From Alphaproteobacteria bacterium (GTDB lineage: Bacteria; Pseudomonadota; Alphaproteobacteria; Micavibrionales; Micavibrionaceae), in the NCBI GenBank assembly GCA_016125135.1, contig WGMJ01000017.1, positions 119,907-183,906 of the forward strand: a stretch of DNA of 64,000 nt, read 5' to 3'. Position numbers and translations under genes: made by a program. The notes below the pieces were generated by a model. It saw nothing but the letters and a program-made list of their open reading frames with translations. It did not search any database and was not told where the DNA came from. How positions within the stretch are numbered: the first letter of the stretch is position 1; each line of letters opens with the position of its first letter. Shown here one piece after another: positions 17,043 to 25,349 of this stretch.

Positions 17043-17726
17043 ATGGGTCAGAAGGTTCATCCGATTGGTATCAGACTTGGCGTTAACCGCACATGGGAAT
17101 CACGTTGGTTCTCTGCGAAAGACTACGCGAAGCGTCTGCTTGAAGATTTGCGCCTGCGCGAATACATCAAGGATAAACTAAAGCCAGCCGGTATCAGCCG
17201 CGTTGTGATTGAGCGCGCCGCGAAAAACACAAAAGTAACTGTTTATACAGCCCGCCCTGGCGTGATCATCGGTAAAAAAGGTGCTGATATCGAGAAATTG
17301 CGTAAAGACCTGTCAGCAAAAGCAGGTGGCGATGTGTCGCTGAACATTGTTGAAATTCGCAAGCCTGAAGTTGATGCGCAATTGGTATCAGAAGGTGTTG
17401 CACAACAGCTCGAGCGCCGTGTTTCTTTCCGCCGTGCGATGAAGCGCGCTGTTCAGTCAGCCCTGCGTCAAGGCGGTAAAGGCATCCGTATCAATGTATC
17501 AGGCCGTTTGGGTGGTGCCGATATTGCCCGTATGGAATGGTACCGTGAAGGCCGCGTGCCTTTGCACACACTCCGTGCCGACATGGACTTTGGTTTCTCT
17601 GAAGCCACGACGACATACGGCATCATCGGTGTGAAAGTATGGATTTATAAAGGTGACATTATGGAGCATGACCCGCTGGCTGTTGAGAAAAAAGCAGCTG
17701 ACGGCCAACAGGCTCATAAAGCGTAA
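17043..17726 (+). CDS. rpsC: 30S ribosomal protein S3
   Basis: The product (227 residues) begins [20 protein letters not shown], has a KH domain with [16 protein letters not shown], and the C-terminal [27 protein letters not shown] signature. S3 lies at the mRNA entry site. Length and order are standard. Confidence 0.98.
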   Translation: MGQKVHPIGIRLGVNRTWESRWFSAKDYAKRLLEDLRLREYIKDKLKPAGISRVVIERAAKNTKVTVYTARPGVIIGKKGADIEKLRKDLSAKAGGDVSLNIVEIRKPEVDAQLVSEGVAQQLERRVSFRRAMKRAVQSALRQGGKGIRINVSGRLGGADIARMEWYREGRVPLHTLRADMDFGFSEATTTYGIIGVKVWIYKGDIMEHDPLAVEKKAADGQQAHKA

Positions 17727-17756
17727 GGAAGAAAAAGGATTATTTGAGGTAGTACC

Positions 17757-18170
17757 ATGTTAAGCCCAAAGAAGACCAAGTTCAGAAAACAGCATAAAGG
17801 CCGCATCAAAGGTGCAGCTAAAGGCGGTTCGTCTATTGATTTCGGTACATATGGCCTGAAATCACTTTCGCCGAACCGCATTACAGCACGCCAGATTGAA
17901 GCTGCGCGTCGTGCGATTGCGCGTCATTGCAAACGTGCTGGTAAATTGTTCATTCGTGTATTCCCGGATGTGCCGGTTTCGAAAAAACCGATCGGCGTTC
18001 GTATGGGTTCCGGTAAAGGTAACCCTGAATTCTGGGCTTGCCGCGTGAAGCCAGGCCGCATCCTGTTCGAACTCGACGGTGTGCCTGAGCAGATTGCCCG
18101 TGAAGCGTTTGAACTGGCTGCAATTAAATTGCCGCTGGAAACAAAATTTGTGAAGAAAGTTGGAGCGTAA
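17757..18170 (+). CDS. rplP: 50S ribosomal protein L16
   Basis: [19 protein letters not shown] and [25 protein letters not shown] are L16 signatures. L16 organises the A-site region of the 50S subunit. The length of 137 residues is standard. Its last codons contain the ribosome site (GGAG) of rpmC, whose ATG begins one base after the stop. Confidence 0.97.
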   Translation: MLSPKKTKFRKQHKGRIKGAAKGGSSIDFGTYGLKSLSPNRITARQIEAARRAIARHCKRAGKLFIRVFPDVPVSKKPIGVRMGSGKGNPEFWACRVKPGRILFELDGVPEQIAREAFELAAIKLPLETKFVKKVGA

Positions 18171-18171
18171 G

Positions 18172-18429
18172 ATGAAAGCCGCTGACCTCAAAGGAAAAAC
18201 AAAAGACGAAATGGAAAAGCAGATCCTTGCCTTGCGCAAGGAACAGCTGAACCTACGCCTGCAAAAAACAGCAGGCACACTTGAGACAACAGCGCGCTTC
18301 CGTGCGGTTCGCCGTGACATTGCGCGTCTGAAAACAGCATTGACGGCGCTGGAAAAAGGCACTGCCGAAGGTGGCAAGCCTGCAGCGAAGAAAGCCGCAA
18401 AAACAACAGCCAAGAAGAAAGCAGCATAG
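18172..18429 (+). CDS. rpmC: 50S ribosomal protein L29 with basic tail
   Basis: The core (MKAADLKGKTKDEMEKQILALRKEQLNLRLQ) is L29, which lies beside the tunnel exit. ATG 18172 follows the GGAG inside the end of rplP and gives 85 residues. A TTG at 18160 in the same frame is less likely. About 20 residues of Lys/Ala tail follow the core. Confidence 0.95.
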   Translation: MKAADLKGKTKDEMEKQILALRKEQLNLRLQKTAGTLETTARFRAVRRDIARLKTALTALEKGTAEGGKPAAKKAAKTTAKKKAA

Positions 18430-18438
18430 GAGTAATAG

Positions 18439-18822
18439 ATGCCAAAGCGTATCCTGCAAGGTAAGATTGTAAGCGACAAGATGGACAAGACAGTTGTGGT
18501 CGTTGTCGAGCGTCGCACAATGCACCCGCTTTACAAAAAGTACGTTAAAAAATCAGCGCGTTATTCTGCGCATGACGAAGGTAACCTGTTCCGTACAGGT
18601 GACACAGTAGAAATTCAGGAATGCCGCCCGTTGTCAAAAAACAAAACATGGACGGTTATTTCAAACCCACCAGCTGGCCGCACAAGCAACAAAGCGCCAG
18701 TTGATGCTGAAACGGCGGAAGGTCTGGTAAAGACAACACGCAAAGCCAGCAAGAAAAAAGACAAAGAGACAAACAAAGCGACAGGCACGGATACGAAAAA
18801 GCCTGCAGCGAAGAAGAAGTAA
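18439..18822 (+). CDS. rpsQ: 30S ribosomal protein S17 with long basic tail
   Basis: The core ([58 protein letters not shown]) is S17, an early assembly protein of the 30S body. Length is 127 residues against 84 in E. coli. The extra approximately 45 residues form a Lys/Thr/Ala-rich tail ([20 protein letters not shown]) that is probably disordered. Confidence 0.96.
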   Translation: MPKRILQGKIVSDKMDKTVVVVVERRTMHPLYKKYVKKSARYSAHDEGNLFRTGDTVEIQECRPLSKNKTWTVISNPPAGRTSNKAPVDAETAEGLVKTTRKASKKKDKETNKATGTDTKKPAAKKK

Positions 18823-18849
18823 GGTTAACGAGAAAGTTATAGGTGTACC

Positions 18850-19215
18850 ATGATACAAATGGGATCAAATCTTGAAGTAGCAGACAATAGCGGCGCGCGT
18901 CGCATTGAATGCATTAAGGTTATTGGCGGTTCGCACCGTCGTTATGCCGCTGTGGGCGATACAATTGTTGTATCGGTCAAGGATGCTATTCCACGTGGCC
19001 GCGTGAAAAAAGGCGATGTTATGCGCGCAATCATCGTGCGTACATCAAAAGGCGTTAACCGCCCGACAGGCGAAATGATCCGCTTCGACACAAACGCTGC
19101 TGTGCTCGTAAACAAGCAGGGCGAGCCTGTTGGCACACGTATATTTGGACCAATTCCACGCGAAATTCGCCGTGTGAACATGAAAATTATCTCTCTTGCT
19201 GCTGAGGTGCTGTAA
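18850..19215 (+). CDS. rplN: 50S ribosomal protein L14
   Basis: The protein (121 residues) has [21 protein letters not shown] and [13 protein letters not shown], standard L14 motifs. L14 forms an intersubunit bridge and binds RsfS. Its TAA overlaps the ATG of rplX (TAATG), so the two are translationally coupled. Confidence 0.97.
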   Translation: MIQMGSNLEVADNSGARRIECIKVIGGSHRRYAAVGDTIVVSVKDAIPRGRVKKGDVMRAIIVRTSKGVNRPTGEMIRFDTNAAVLVNKQGEPVGTRIFGPIPREIRRVNMKIISLAAEVL

Positions 19216-19574
19216 TGACACAGGTAAAATGCAAAATCCAAAAGGGTGATCAGGTTATCGTCACCACTGGCAAAGACAAAGGCGCTAAAGGTGAAGTAAC
19301 ACAAGTTCTTCTCGACCAAAGCCGTGTCGTTGTTCAGGGTGTTAACATGGTAAAGAAAAACCAGAAGCCAAGCCAAATGGGCCCGGGCGGCATCACGAAT
19401 GTTGAGCGTTCAATTCATATTTCTAACGTAGCCCTGATTGATCCGAAATCAGGCAAGGCAACACGCACTGGCTACAAGCTGGGCAAAGATGGCTCTAAGG
19501 AGCGCATCGCCAGAAAATCAGGCGAGAAGATTGCAGCGCCAAGCTACAAGAAAAGCAAAGGTAAAGGGGCATAG
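19215..19574 (+). CDS. rplX: 50S ribosomal protein L24
   Basis: The N-terminal KOW motif ([19 protein letters not shown]) and [13 protein letters not shown] identify L24, a starter of 50S assembly. The protein has 119 residues with a short basic tail. It overlaps rplN by one base and is two bases from rplE. Confidence 0.97.
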   Translation: MTQVKCKIQKGDQVIVTTGKDKGAKGEVTQVLLDQSRVVVQGVNMVKKNQKPSQMGPGGITNVERSIHISNVALIDPKSGKATRTGYKLGKDGSKERIARKSGEKIAAPSYKKSKGKGA

Positions 19575-19576
19575 TC

Positions 19577-20146
19577 ATGGCCGAAGCACAGAAAAAGAGC
19601 AGTTATACGCCACGCTTCAAGCAGCGTTATAACGAGAAAATAAAAGCCGCAATGAAAGCCAGGTTCGGTTACAAGAACGATATGGCGATCCCGCGCCTTG
19701 AAAAAGTTGTAGTAAACATGGGTGTTGGCGAAGCGGCTTCAAACCGCGGTAAAATGGATGGCGCCTTACGCGATATGGCTGACATTACAGGCCAAAAGCC
19801 TGCGATCACGAAAACGAAAAAAGCAAACGCTTCTTTCAAGATCCGTGAAAACATGGCGATTGGCTGTAAGGTTACACTACGCGGCAACCGTATGTATGAA
19901 TTTCTTGATCGCTTGGTTACAATTGCGCTTCCACGCGTACGTGACTTCCGTGGCATCAACGGCAAGAGCTTTGATGGCCGTGGCAACTACGCGATGGGCG
20001 TTAAAGAGCAAATTATTTTCCCTGAAATCAACTACGATAAAATCGACGAGATGCGGGGTATGGATATTATTGTTTGTACAACAGCCAACACAGACGAAGA
20101 AGCAAAAGAGCTGCTGAAGCTTTTTGACTTCCCGTTCCGTAATTAA
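19577..20146 (+). CDS. rplE: 50S ribosomal protein L5
   Basis: [32 protein letters not shown] and [22 protein letters not shown] are L5 signatures. L5 binds 5S rRNA and the P-site tRNA elbow. The length of 189 residues includes about 10 extra N-terminal residues. Confidence 0.97.
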   Translation: MAEAQKKSSYTPRFKQRYNEKIKAAMKARFGYKNDMAIPRLEKVVVNMGVGEAASNRGKMDGALRDMADITGQKPAITKTKKANASFKIRENMAIGCKVTLRGNRMYEFLDRLVTIALPRVRDFRGINGKSFDGRGNYAMGVKEQIIFPEINYDKIDEMRGMDIIVCTTANTDEEAKELLKLFDFPFRN

Positions 20147-20178
20147 GGTTTTGAAAGGTAACTGTTAAAGGATAAAAA

Positions 20179-20484
20179 ATGGCAAAAACCAGTTCGATAA
20201 ACAGAAACAAAAAACGCGAGAAAATGGCAAAAAGCCAGGCGAACAAGCGCGCGAAGCTGAATGAAATCGTACACGACAAAAACGTGTCCGCTGAAGAGCG
20301 TTTCAATGCAACGCTGAAACTCGCAAGCCTGCCACGCAATGGCGCAAAAATTCGCCAGCGTAACCGCTGCGAACTGACAGGCCGTCCACGTGGATTTTTT
20401 AGAAAGTTCAACCTGTGCCGCAACATGCTGCGCAAACTAGCTTCCGAGGGGCAACTCCCGGGCGTTACGAAGTCAAGCTGGTAA
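20179..20484 (+). CDS. rpsN: 30S ribosomal protein S14, zinc-independent type
   Basis: The 101-residue protein has [14 protein letters not shown] and [25 protein letters not shown]. It lacks the CxxC pairs of the short zinc-binding S14 and so is the long C-minus form usual in Proteobacteria. It precedes rpsH in the standard order. Confidence 0.97.
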   Translation: MAKTSSINRNKKREKMAKSQANKRAKLNEIVHDKNVSAEERFNATLKLASLPRNGAKIRQRNRCELTGRPRGFFRKFNLCRNMLRKLASEGQLPGVTKSSW

Positions 20485-20511
20485 GAAGCGGTAAGGGAAA
20501 GGAATAAAAAC

Positions 20512-20910
20512 ATGTCAATGAGCGACCCAATAGGTGATTTGTTAGCCCGCATTAAAAACGGGCAAAAGGCCGGCCACCACACGCTGTATAGCCCGGCATC
20601 AAAAATGCGTGCCCGCATTCTTCAGGTTCTGAAGGATGAAGGCTTCATTCGTAATTTTGCTGAAGAGCAAGATGATGACGGCAAAAAAGTGCTGCGTATT
20701 GAAACGAAATTTGAAAACGGTGAAGGCGCTATCCGCGAATTACACCGCGTTTCTAAACCAGGCCGTCGCGTTTACGCGTCAGCCCAGTCCATGCCGCGTT
20801 TCTACAACGGCTTGGGTGTAACGATTGTTTCGACACCACGCGGTGTGATGTCGGATAACGAAGCTCGCAAGCAAAATGTGGGCGGCGAAGTGATCGCACA
20901 GGTATTCTAA
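20512..20910 (+). CDS. rpsH: 30S ribosomal protein S8
   Basis: SMSDPIGDLLARIKNGQ, SKPGRRVYAS, LGVTIVSTPRGVMSDNEARKQNVGGEVI are S8 signatures. Length is 132 residues. In E. coli S8 regulates the spc operon by binding its mRNA; no such site was identified here. Confidence 0.97.
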   Translation: MSMSDPIGDLLARIKNGQKAGHHTLYSPASKMRARILQVLKDEGFIRNFAEEQDDDGKKVLRIETKFENGEGAIRELHRVSKPGRRVYASAQSMPRFYNGLGVTIVSTPRGVMSDNEARKQNVGGEVIAQVF

Positions 20911-20930
20911 GGAAAGCCGGAGAAGAAAAA

Positions 20931-21464
20931 ATGTCACGTGTTGGTAAATACCCTGTAAAAATTCTCGACGGTGTCACCGTTGATGTTCAGGGACAACTTG
21001 TAAAAGTTAAAGGTCCGAAGGGCGAACTCGCACGTGCGATGCCTGAAGATGTCGTTATCAAAAAAACAGATAAAGGCATTGAAGTCGAGCCAAAGAGCAA
21101 AGAGCGTCAGACCCGTATGAACTGGGCAACGTCACGCGCGCACATCAATAACATGGTGAAGGGTGTAAAAGACGGCTACCAGAAGAAAATGGAAATCCGC
21201 GGCGTTGGTCTTCGTGCATCAATGCAGGGTAGCATTCTGGTTCTGAACGTTGGCTTTAGCCATGAAGTGAAATATGAGGCGCCAAAAGGTGTTCAGATCA
21301 CTGTTGATAAACAAGTTAACATTTCAGTAAGTGGGATCGACAAAGAAAAAGTCGGTCAAACAGCTGCCGAGATTGTCGCCATCAAGCCACCAGAGCCTTA
21401 CAAGGGTAAAGGTATCCGCTATGAAGGCCAGTACATCCTGATGAAGGAAGGCAAGAAGAAATAA
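20931..21464 (+). CDS. rplF: 50S ribosomal protein L6
   Basis: MSRVGKYPVKILDGV, GFSHEVKYEAPKGVQI and KPPEPYKGKGIRYEGQ identify L6, located near the factor-binding site of the 50S subunit. The length of 177 residues is standard. A GAG-rich ribosome site (GCCGGAGAAG) precedes the ATG. Confidence 0.98.
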   Translation: MSRVGKYPVKILDGVTVDVQGQLVKVKGPKGELARAMPEDVVIKKTDKGIEVEPKSKERQTRMNWATSRAHINNMVKGVKDGYQKKMEIRGVGLRASMQGSILVLNVGFSHEVKYEAPKGVQITVDKQVNISVSGIDKEKVGQTAAEIVAIKPPEPYKGKGIRYEGQYILMKEGKKK

Positions 21465-21490
21465 GGTTTAGGTAGAAAAGGTTAAAAGCC

Positions 21491-21862
21491 ATGGCACAAA
21501 AAAGAAAAGAAACAGCTACTGAGAAGCGCGCACGCCGTGTTCGTTTCAAGATGGATGCAAACAACAAGGCATTGCGCCCACGTTTGTCAGTTCACCGCAC
21601 AGGTCGTCAGATCTATGCGCAAGTGATTGATGACGTTAAAGGCGTAACGGTTGCTGCAGCATCATCACTAGACGGTGAGCTGAAAGAAAAAGCAAAAGTT
21701 GGTTCAACCGTTGCTACAGCTGAAGCTGTTGGCAAGCTGGTTGGCGAGCGCGCGAAAAAAGCGGGCATAAAAACAGTGATGTTTGATCGTGGCGGATACC
21801 TGTTCCACGGTCGTGTAAAAGCTTTGGCTGATGGCGCACGCGCCGCTGGCCTCGAATTCTAA
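21491..21862 (+). CDS. rplR: 50S ribosomal protein L18
   Basis: [33 protein letters not shown] and [20 protein letters not shown] are L18 signatures. L18 binds 5S rRNA with L5. Length is 123 residues and the gene lies between rplF and rpsE as usual. Confidence 0.97.
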   Translation: MAQKRKETATEKRARRVRFKMDANNKALRPRLSVHRTGRQIYAQVIDDVKGVTVAAASSLDGELKEKAKVGSTVATAEAVGKLVGERAKKAGIKTVMFDRGGYLFHGRVKALADGARAAGLEF

Positions 21863-21882
21863 TTAAAGAAGGACGAAAATAA

Positions 21883-22473
21883 ATGGCACGCGAAAAACGC
21901 AGTGAAAGAGACAGAGAAGAAAGCGACCTGACGGAGAAACTGGTTAGCATTAACCGTGTTTCTAAAACCGTTAAAGGTGGTAAGCGCTTTGGCTTCGCAG
22001 CCCTTTTGGTTGTTGGCGATGGCAAAGGCCGCATTGGCGTTGCGCACGGTAAAGCGCGCGAAGTGCCAGATGCGATCAAAAAAGCGTCTGACCGCGCACG
22101 CCGCGACATGATCCGCGTCCCCTTGCGTGAAGGCCGTACAATCCACCATGACGTACAAGGCCGTTTCGGCGCTGGTAAAGTTTTGCTACGCGTAGCGCCT
22201 GCTGGTACTGGTATTATTGCTGGTGGTCCAATGCGCGCTGTGTTTGAAGCGCTTGGTATTCAGGACGTTGTGGCAAAAGCACAAGGTACAAGCAACCCTT
22301 ACAACATGGTTTACGCAACAATCGAAGCTTTGAAATCAATGCAAAGCCCACGCGCTGTTGCCAACCGCCGCTCGAAGAAAATCAGCGATATCGTGGCAAG
22401 CCGCGAAGCTGGCAAACCGAAGAGCGAACAAAACCTTGAAGGCGAAATCGCCCTTGAGGAAGCAGCAGAATAA
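21883..22473 (+). CDS. rpsE: 30S ribosomal protein S5
   Basis: The double-stranded RNA-binding half ([37 protein letters not shown]) and the second half ([34 protein letters not shown]) identify S5, a fidelity protein of the 30S body. Length is 196 residues with a short acidic C-terminus. Confidence 0.98.
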   Translation: MAREKRSERDREESDLTEKLVSINRVSKTVKGGKRFGFAALLVVGDGKGRIGVAHGKAREVPDAIKKASDRARRDMIRVPLREGRTIHHDVQGRFGAGKVLLRVAPAGTGIIAGGPMRAVFEALGIQDVVAKAQGTSNPYNMVYATIEALKSMQSPRAVANRRSKKISDIVASREAGKPKSEQNLEGEIALEEAAE

Positions 22474-22488
22474 TTTTGACCGAGGTGT

Positions 22489-22722
22489 ATGATGGCTGAA
22501 GCAAAAACAAGGAAAACAACAGCGAAAAAAGCCGCTTCTGGCAAAACGCTGAAAGTGACGCAAATTGGCAGCCCCATTGGCCGCCAGGCGTATCAGTCAC
22601 AGACATTGAAAGGTCTGGGGCTTGGTAAAATCAACCGCACACGTGAATTGCAAGATTCACCCGAAGTACGCGGTATGATCCGTGCGGTAGCGCACCTTAT
22701 TACAGTCGAGGAAGCTGCTTAA
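22489..22722 (+). CDS. rpmD: 50S ribosomal protein L30
   Basis: The core ([44 protein letters not shown]) is L30. There is an N-terminal basic extension of about 18 residues, making 77 in all. Two ATG codons are in tandem (22489 and 22492) after a GAGG ribosome site, and either may be used. Confidence 0.96.
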   Translation: MMAEAKTRKTTAKKAASGKTLKVTQIGSPIGRQAYQSQTLKGLGLGKINRTRELQDSPEVRGMIRAVAHLITVEEAA

Positions 22723-22747
22723 TTTTTAGGTTTTTGAGGAAAAGAAA

Positions 22748-23293
22748 ATGAAACTGAATCAACTAAAACCAAACGAAGGTGCTACAAAAAACCGTATGCG
22801 CGTAGGCCGCGGTATTGGCTCCGGCAAAGGTAAAACGGCCGGCCGTGGCGTTAAAGGTCAAAAAGCCCGTACTGGTGTCTCCATCAAGGGCTTTGAAGGC
22901 GGTCAAACACCGCTTTACATGCGTATGCCGAAGCGCGGTTTCAACAATGTTCTGCGCGCAGACTATGCCGAAATCACATTGCGTGACCTGCAAAAAGCAA
23001 TCGACTCGAAAAAGCTTGATGCAAAAGGCACAGTCACAGATGAAACATTGCAGCAGTCGGGCGTTATCAAGAACATCCGTGATGGCGTTCGTCTGGTTGG
23101 CACAGGTGCGCTGAAGTCAAAAGTTGAGCTGTCATTCCGTGGCGGTGCAACGGCTGGTGCAAAAGCAGCTGTTGAAAAGGCAGGCGGTAGCTTTAAACTG
23201 AACGAAGCAAAAACCAAGAGCACAAAAAAAGCTGAAGGCGCCAAGCCATACAAAAAGAAAGACACAAAGCCAAAAAAGAAAGCTTCTAAGTGA
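22748..23293 (+). CDS. rplO: 50S ribosomal protein L15, last ribosomal gene of the cluster
   Basis: [41 protein letters not shown] and [17 protein letters not shown] are L15 signatures. Length is 181 residues with a Lys-rich tail. In most bacteria secY follows; here the TGA overlaps the ATG of a 48-residue membrane peptide, and a terminator comes next. Confidence 0.97.
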   Translation: MKLNQLKPNEGATKNRMRVGRGIGSGKGKTAGRGVKGQKARTGVSIKGFEGGQTPLYMRMPKRGFNNVLRADYAEITLRDLQKAIDSKKLDAKGTVTDETLQQSGVIKNIRDGVRLVGTGALKSKVELSFRGGATAGAKAAVEKAGGSFKLNEAKTKSTKKAEGAKPYKKKDTKPKKKASK

Positions 23294-23439
23294 TGGCATG
23301 TAAGGAGAGCCGCTCTGAACAATTTAAATTTCAAGCCGCGCTTTTTGTCATTTTTGCCGCCGCTGTAACTGGGTTAACGGCAGTCGAACTGGCAAAAGAG
23401 GCTGTAAAATACGGGTTTGTCGAAAGACTAGAAAGATAG
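23293..23439 (+). CDS. Small putative membrane peptide after rplO, 48 residues
   Basis: The ATG overlaps the rplO stop (TGATG) and the frame ends at TAG 23437-23439, just before the terminator. The product has a charged start ([10 protein letters not shown]), one hydrophobic helix (ALFVIFAAAVTGLTAVEL, about residues 16-34) and a basic end (VERLER). It would insert once in the inner membrane. No family is recognised. The stop-start overlap suggests coupled translation with L15. The place is normally that of secY. Confidence 0.55.
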   Translation: MACKESRSEQFKFQAALFVIFAAAVTGLTAVELAKEAVKYGFVERLER

Positions 23440-23447
23440 AATATAGT

Positions 23448-23472
23448 AAGGCCGCAGACAGCGGCCTTTTTT
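23448..23472 (+). terminator. Rho-independent terminator ending the spc operon
   Basis: AAGGCCGC (23448-23455), a five-base loop AGACA and GCGGCCTT (23461-23468) form a perfect eight-base stem followed by a T run. It comes directly after the 48-residue gene and marks the end of the ribosomal transcript. Confidence 0.92.
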
Positions 23473-23473
23473 A

Positions 23474-23503
23474 TTGACGTACATTTATCGCGGTGCGCAT
23501 AAT
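23474..23503 (+). promoter_or_regulatory. Promoter of the solute-binding protein cluster
   Basis: TTGACG at 23474-23479, an 18-base spacer and CATAAT at 23498-23503. It begins right behind the spc terminator and lies 31 bases before the ATG of the 60-residue membrane peptide. Confidence 0.6.
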
Positions 23504-23533
23504 CACTCATATTTAGAGGAGGGAGGGGATTTC

Positions 23534-23716
23534 ATGGATATTTTTGATAAGAGGGTTGAATGGGCTACCTACGGTCTTATAGGTATATGGTGGGTAGCTG
23601 TACTTGCCCCAGCAGTAAAAAATAATTGGGATGTTATTCAGCCGGGTGTGGAGCGTATTGATCGGTCCATTTCATCTTTTTTGGACTCATCGCAATTGTC
23701 TTCCTTTCTTAAGTAA
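23534..23716 (+). CDS. Small putative membrane protein, 60 residues
   Basis: ATG 23534 follows a very strong GGAGGGAGGGG ribosome site; the frame is open upstream but this start is clearly best. The product begins MDIFDKRVEW, has one hydrophobic segment (ATYGLIGIWWVAVLAPAV, about residues 11-28) and a soluble C-terminal part (QPGVERIDRSISSFLDSS). It is the first gene downstream of a good promoter and precedes three solute-binding protein genes. It could be a small membrane partner of these, but that is only context. No family is recognised. Confidence 0.7.
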   Translation: MDIFDKRVEWATYGLIGIWWVAVLAPAVKNNWDVIQPGVERIDRSISSFLDSSQLSSFLK

Positions 23717-23732
23717 GCAAGGCCTGCTCTCC

Positions 23733-24533
23733 ATGCGATTTTTCTTATTGATGCTGGTTTTTTTGTCGTTAGCATCTCCTGCAAGTGCCAGTACTTATGA
23801 CCGTGTAATGCAGAAAAACGAAATTCGCTGTGGCTATACTTTCTATTCCGTTGGCCTCTATAAAAATCTGGAAACGGGTGAAATTGAAGGTATCTACAAG
23901 GATGTCATTGAAGCTGTCGGCAAGCTGCTTGATCTGAAAATCGTCTGGGCCGAAGAGGTGGGCTGGGGCCAGCAGATTGAGGGGCTTAATGCAGGGCGGT
24001 ACGACATGATATGCTCGCCTGCCTCCATCACGGGGCCACGCACAAAAGCAGCTGATTATTCCCTCACACTTTACTACAGCCCTGTGTGGGTCTGGGTGAA
24101 GGATTTTAAGGAGGTACGTGACGCGCTGAATAAAGAAAGCATAAAACTGTCCACCATGGACGGCGAACAGACAGAGGCTATGGCACAGCTTTACTTCCCG
24201 CTTGCGCAACGAGTTTCATTGCCGCAAAGCGCGGATTTTTCGATGCTGATGATGCAGGTCGCCACTGGTAAGGCCGATGCAACCTTTGCCGAACCATTGC
24301 CTGTTTATGAGTTTAACGAGAAAAATCCCACCCAAAAACTCAAGAAAATAAAGGATGATAATCCGCTCAAGCTTGTGCCGAATATATTTTTGCTGAAGCG
24401 CGGCGAGGGCGAGTTCAAGGCGATGCTGAATAATGCACTAACCGAGCTATTTCTGGATGGCACGATTGACCGTGCCATCGATAAATTTGAGAAATACCCG
24501 CAAAGTTACGTGCGGAACCAGCAATTCGAATAG
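23733..24533 (+). CDS. Family-3 periplasmic solute-binding protein (copy 1)
   Basis: ATG 23733 gives a clear signal peptide (MRFFLLMLVFLSLASPASA) and a mature protein of the amino-acid-binding type: YDRVMQKNEIRCGYTFY, a domain-I strand, EGIYKDVIEAVGKLLDLKIVWAEEV and RYDMICSPASIT. The frame extends upstream to 23631, but that would remove the signal peptide. No permease or ATPase gene is nearby. Two Cys (RCGY and MIC) are shared with three other paralogues in this window and could form a disulphide. The ligand is unknown. Ten bases separate it from copy 2. Confidence 0.85.
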   Translation: MRFFLLMLVFLSLASPASASTYDRVMQKNEIRCGYTFYSVGLYKNLETGEIEGIYKDVIEAVGKLLDLKIVWAEEVGWGQQIEGLNAGRYDMICSPASITGPRTKAADYSLTLYYSPVWVWVKDFKEVRDALNKESIKLSTMDGEQTEAMAQLYFPLAQRVSLPQSADFSMLMMQVATGKADATFAEPLPVYEFNEKNPTQKLKKIKDDNPLKLVPNIFLLKRGEGEFKAMLNNALTELFLDGTIDRAIDKFEKYPQSYVRNQQFE

Positions 24534-24542
24534 GGGGTATAT

Positions 24543-25349
24543 ATGCGTTATTTTTTACTTGTTTTAGCACTGTTCTTTTTTACGGCATTACCGGCCCAAG
24601 CAGGCAAGGCTTATGAACGCGTTGTTAAAAGTGGCACAATTACCTGTGGCTATTTTACATGGGCACCGTTTCTCGTGAAAGACCCGAATACAGGCATACT
24701 CTCCGGCCCGTTTGTTGATGTTGTTGAAAAGATAGGAAAAAAACTTTCTCTAAAAATCGATTGGAAAGAAGAAATTGATTTCAACAATATGTTCGAAGGG
24801 TTTCGCAACGGGCGTTATGACGTTATTTGCGGTCCGCTATTCCCAACGCCAGCCCGCGCCTTGGGTGCTGATTTTACCGTGCCGCTTGGCTATGCGCCCA
24901 CTTACTTGTATGCGCGCACCGACGATAAAAGATTTGATAATAAATATGAGATGGTCAATAAGCCAGAAACGCGCATTTCCATTATCGAAGGCGAGTTCAG
25001 CCAGATTGTGGCAAACGAGAAATTTCCTGCAGCTAAAAAAGTAACCGCTATGAATATTGACGGGACACAAACCTTCATGGATGTCACGACCAATAAATCC
25101 GATATCGTGGCATCCGAGCCAACTGCGCCTTATTTGTTCCAGAAATCTAATCCCGGGAAACTCAAACGTGTCGAGGGTGGGCCGATCCATACAGGGGCAT
25201 TCTCGCTTGCGACACCCATAGGTGAGTACGAGCTAACACGTATGCTGGATATCGCGATTGATAATATGGCCGAGGGTGGCGAGATTGAGAAGTTGATGAC
25301 AAACGGTATGCCCGAAGAAATCAAATTCATATATCCGAGTAAGCCATGA
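24543..25349 (+). CDS. Family-3 periplasmic solute-binding protein (copy 2)
   Basis: The 268-residue product has a signal peptide (MRYFLLVLALFFFTALPAQA) and the family-3 fold sequence: YERVVKSGTITCGYFTWAPF, KDPNTGILSGPFVDVVEKIG and RYDVICGPLFPT. A GGGGG-containing ribosome site precedes the ATG. The KDPNTG and SGPF stretches match the fourth copy at 37779 closely. Its stop overlaps the start of copy 3 (ATGA). The conserved Cys pair is present. The ligand and any transporter partner are unknown. Confidence 0.87.
   Translation: MRYFLLVLALFFFTALPAQAGKAYERVVKSGTITCGYFTWAPFLVKDPNTGILSGPFVDVVEKIGKKLSLKIDWKEEIDFNNMFEGFRNGRYDVICGPLFPTPARALGADFTVPLGYAPTYLYARTDDKRFDNKYEMVNKPETRISIIEGEFSQIVANEKFPAAKKVTAMNIDGTQTFMDVTTNKSDIVASEPTAPYLFQKSNPGKLKRVEGGPIHTGAFSLATPIGEYELTRMLDIAIDNMAEGGEIEKLMTNGMPEEIKFIYPSKP

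Noticed and set aside
17862..18518. 218-codon minus-strand frame across rplP, rpmC and rpsQ
   Set aside because: Antisense to three conserved ribosomal genes; composition is rich in Arg, Cys and Phe as expected for a reverse reading of Lys/Ala-rich genes.
23440..23733. Displaced or degraded secY after rplO
   Set aside because: The stretch is too short and shows no SecY-like membrane segments; only the terminator, promoter and a 60-residue gene are present.
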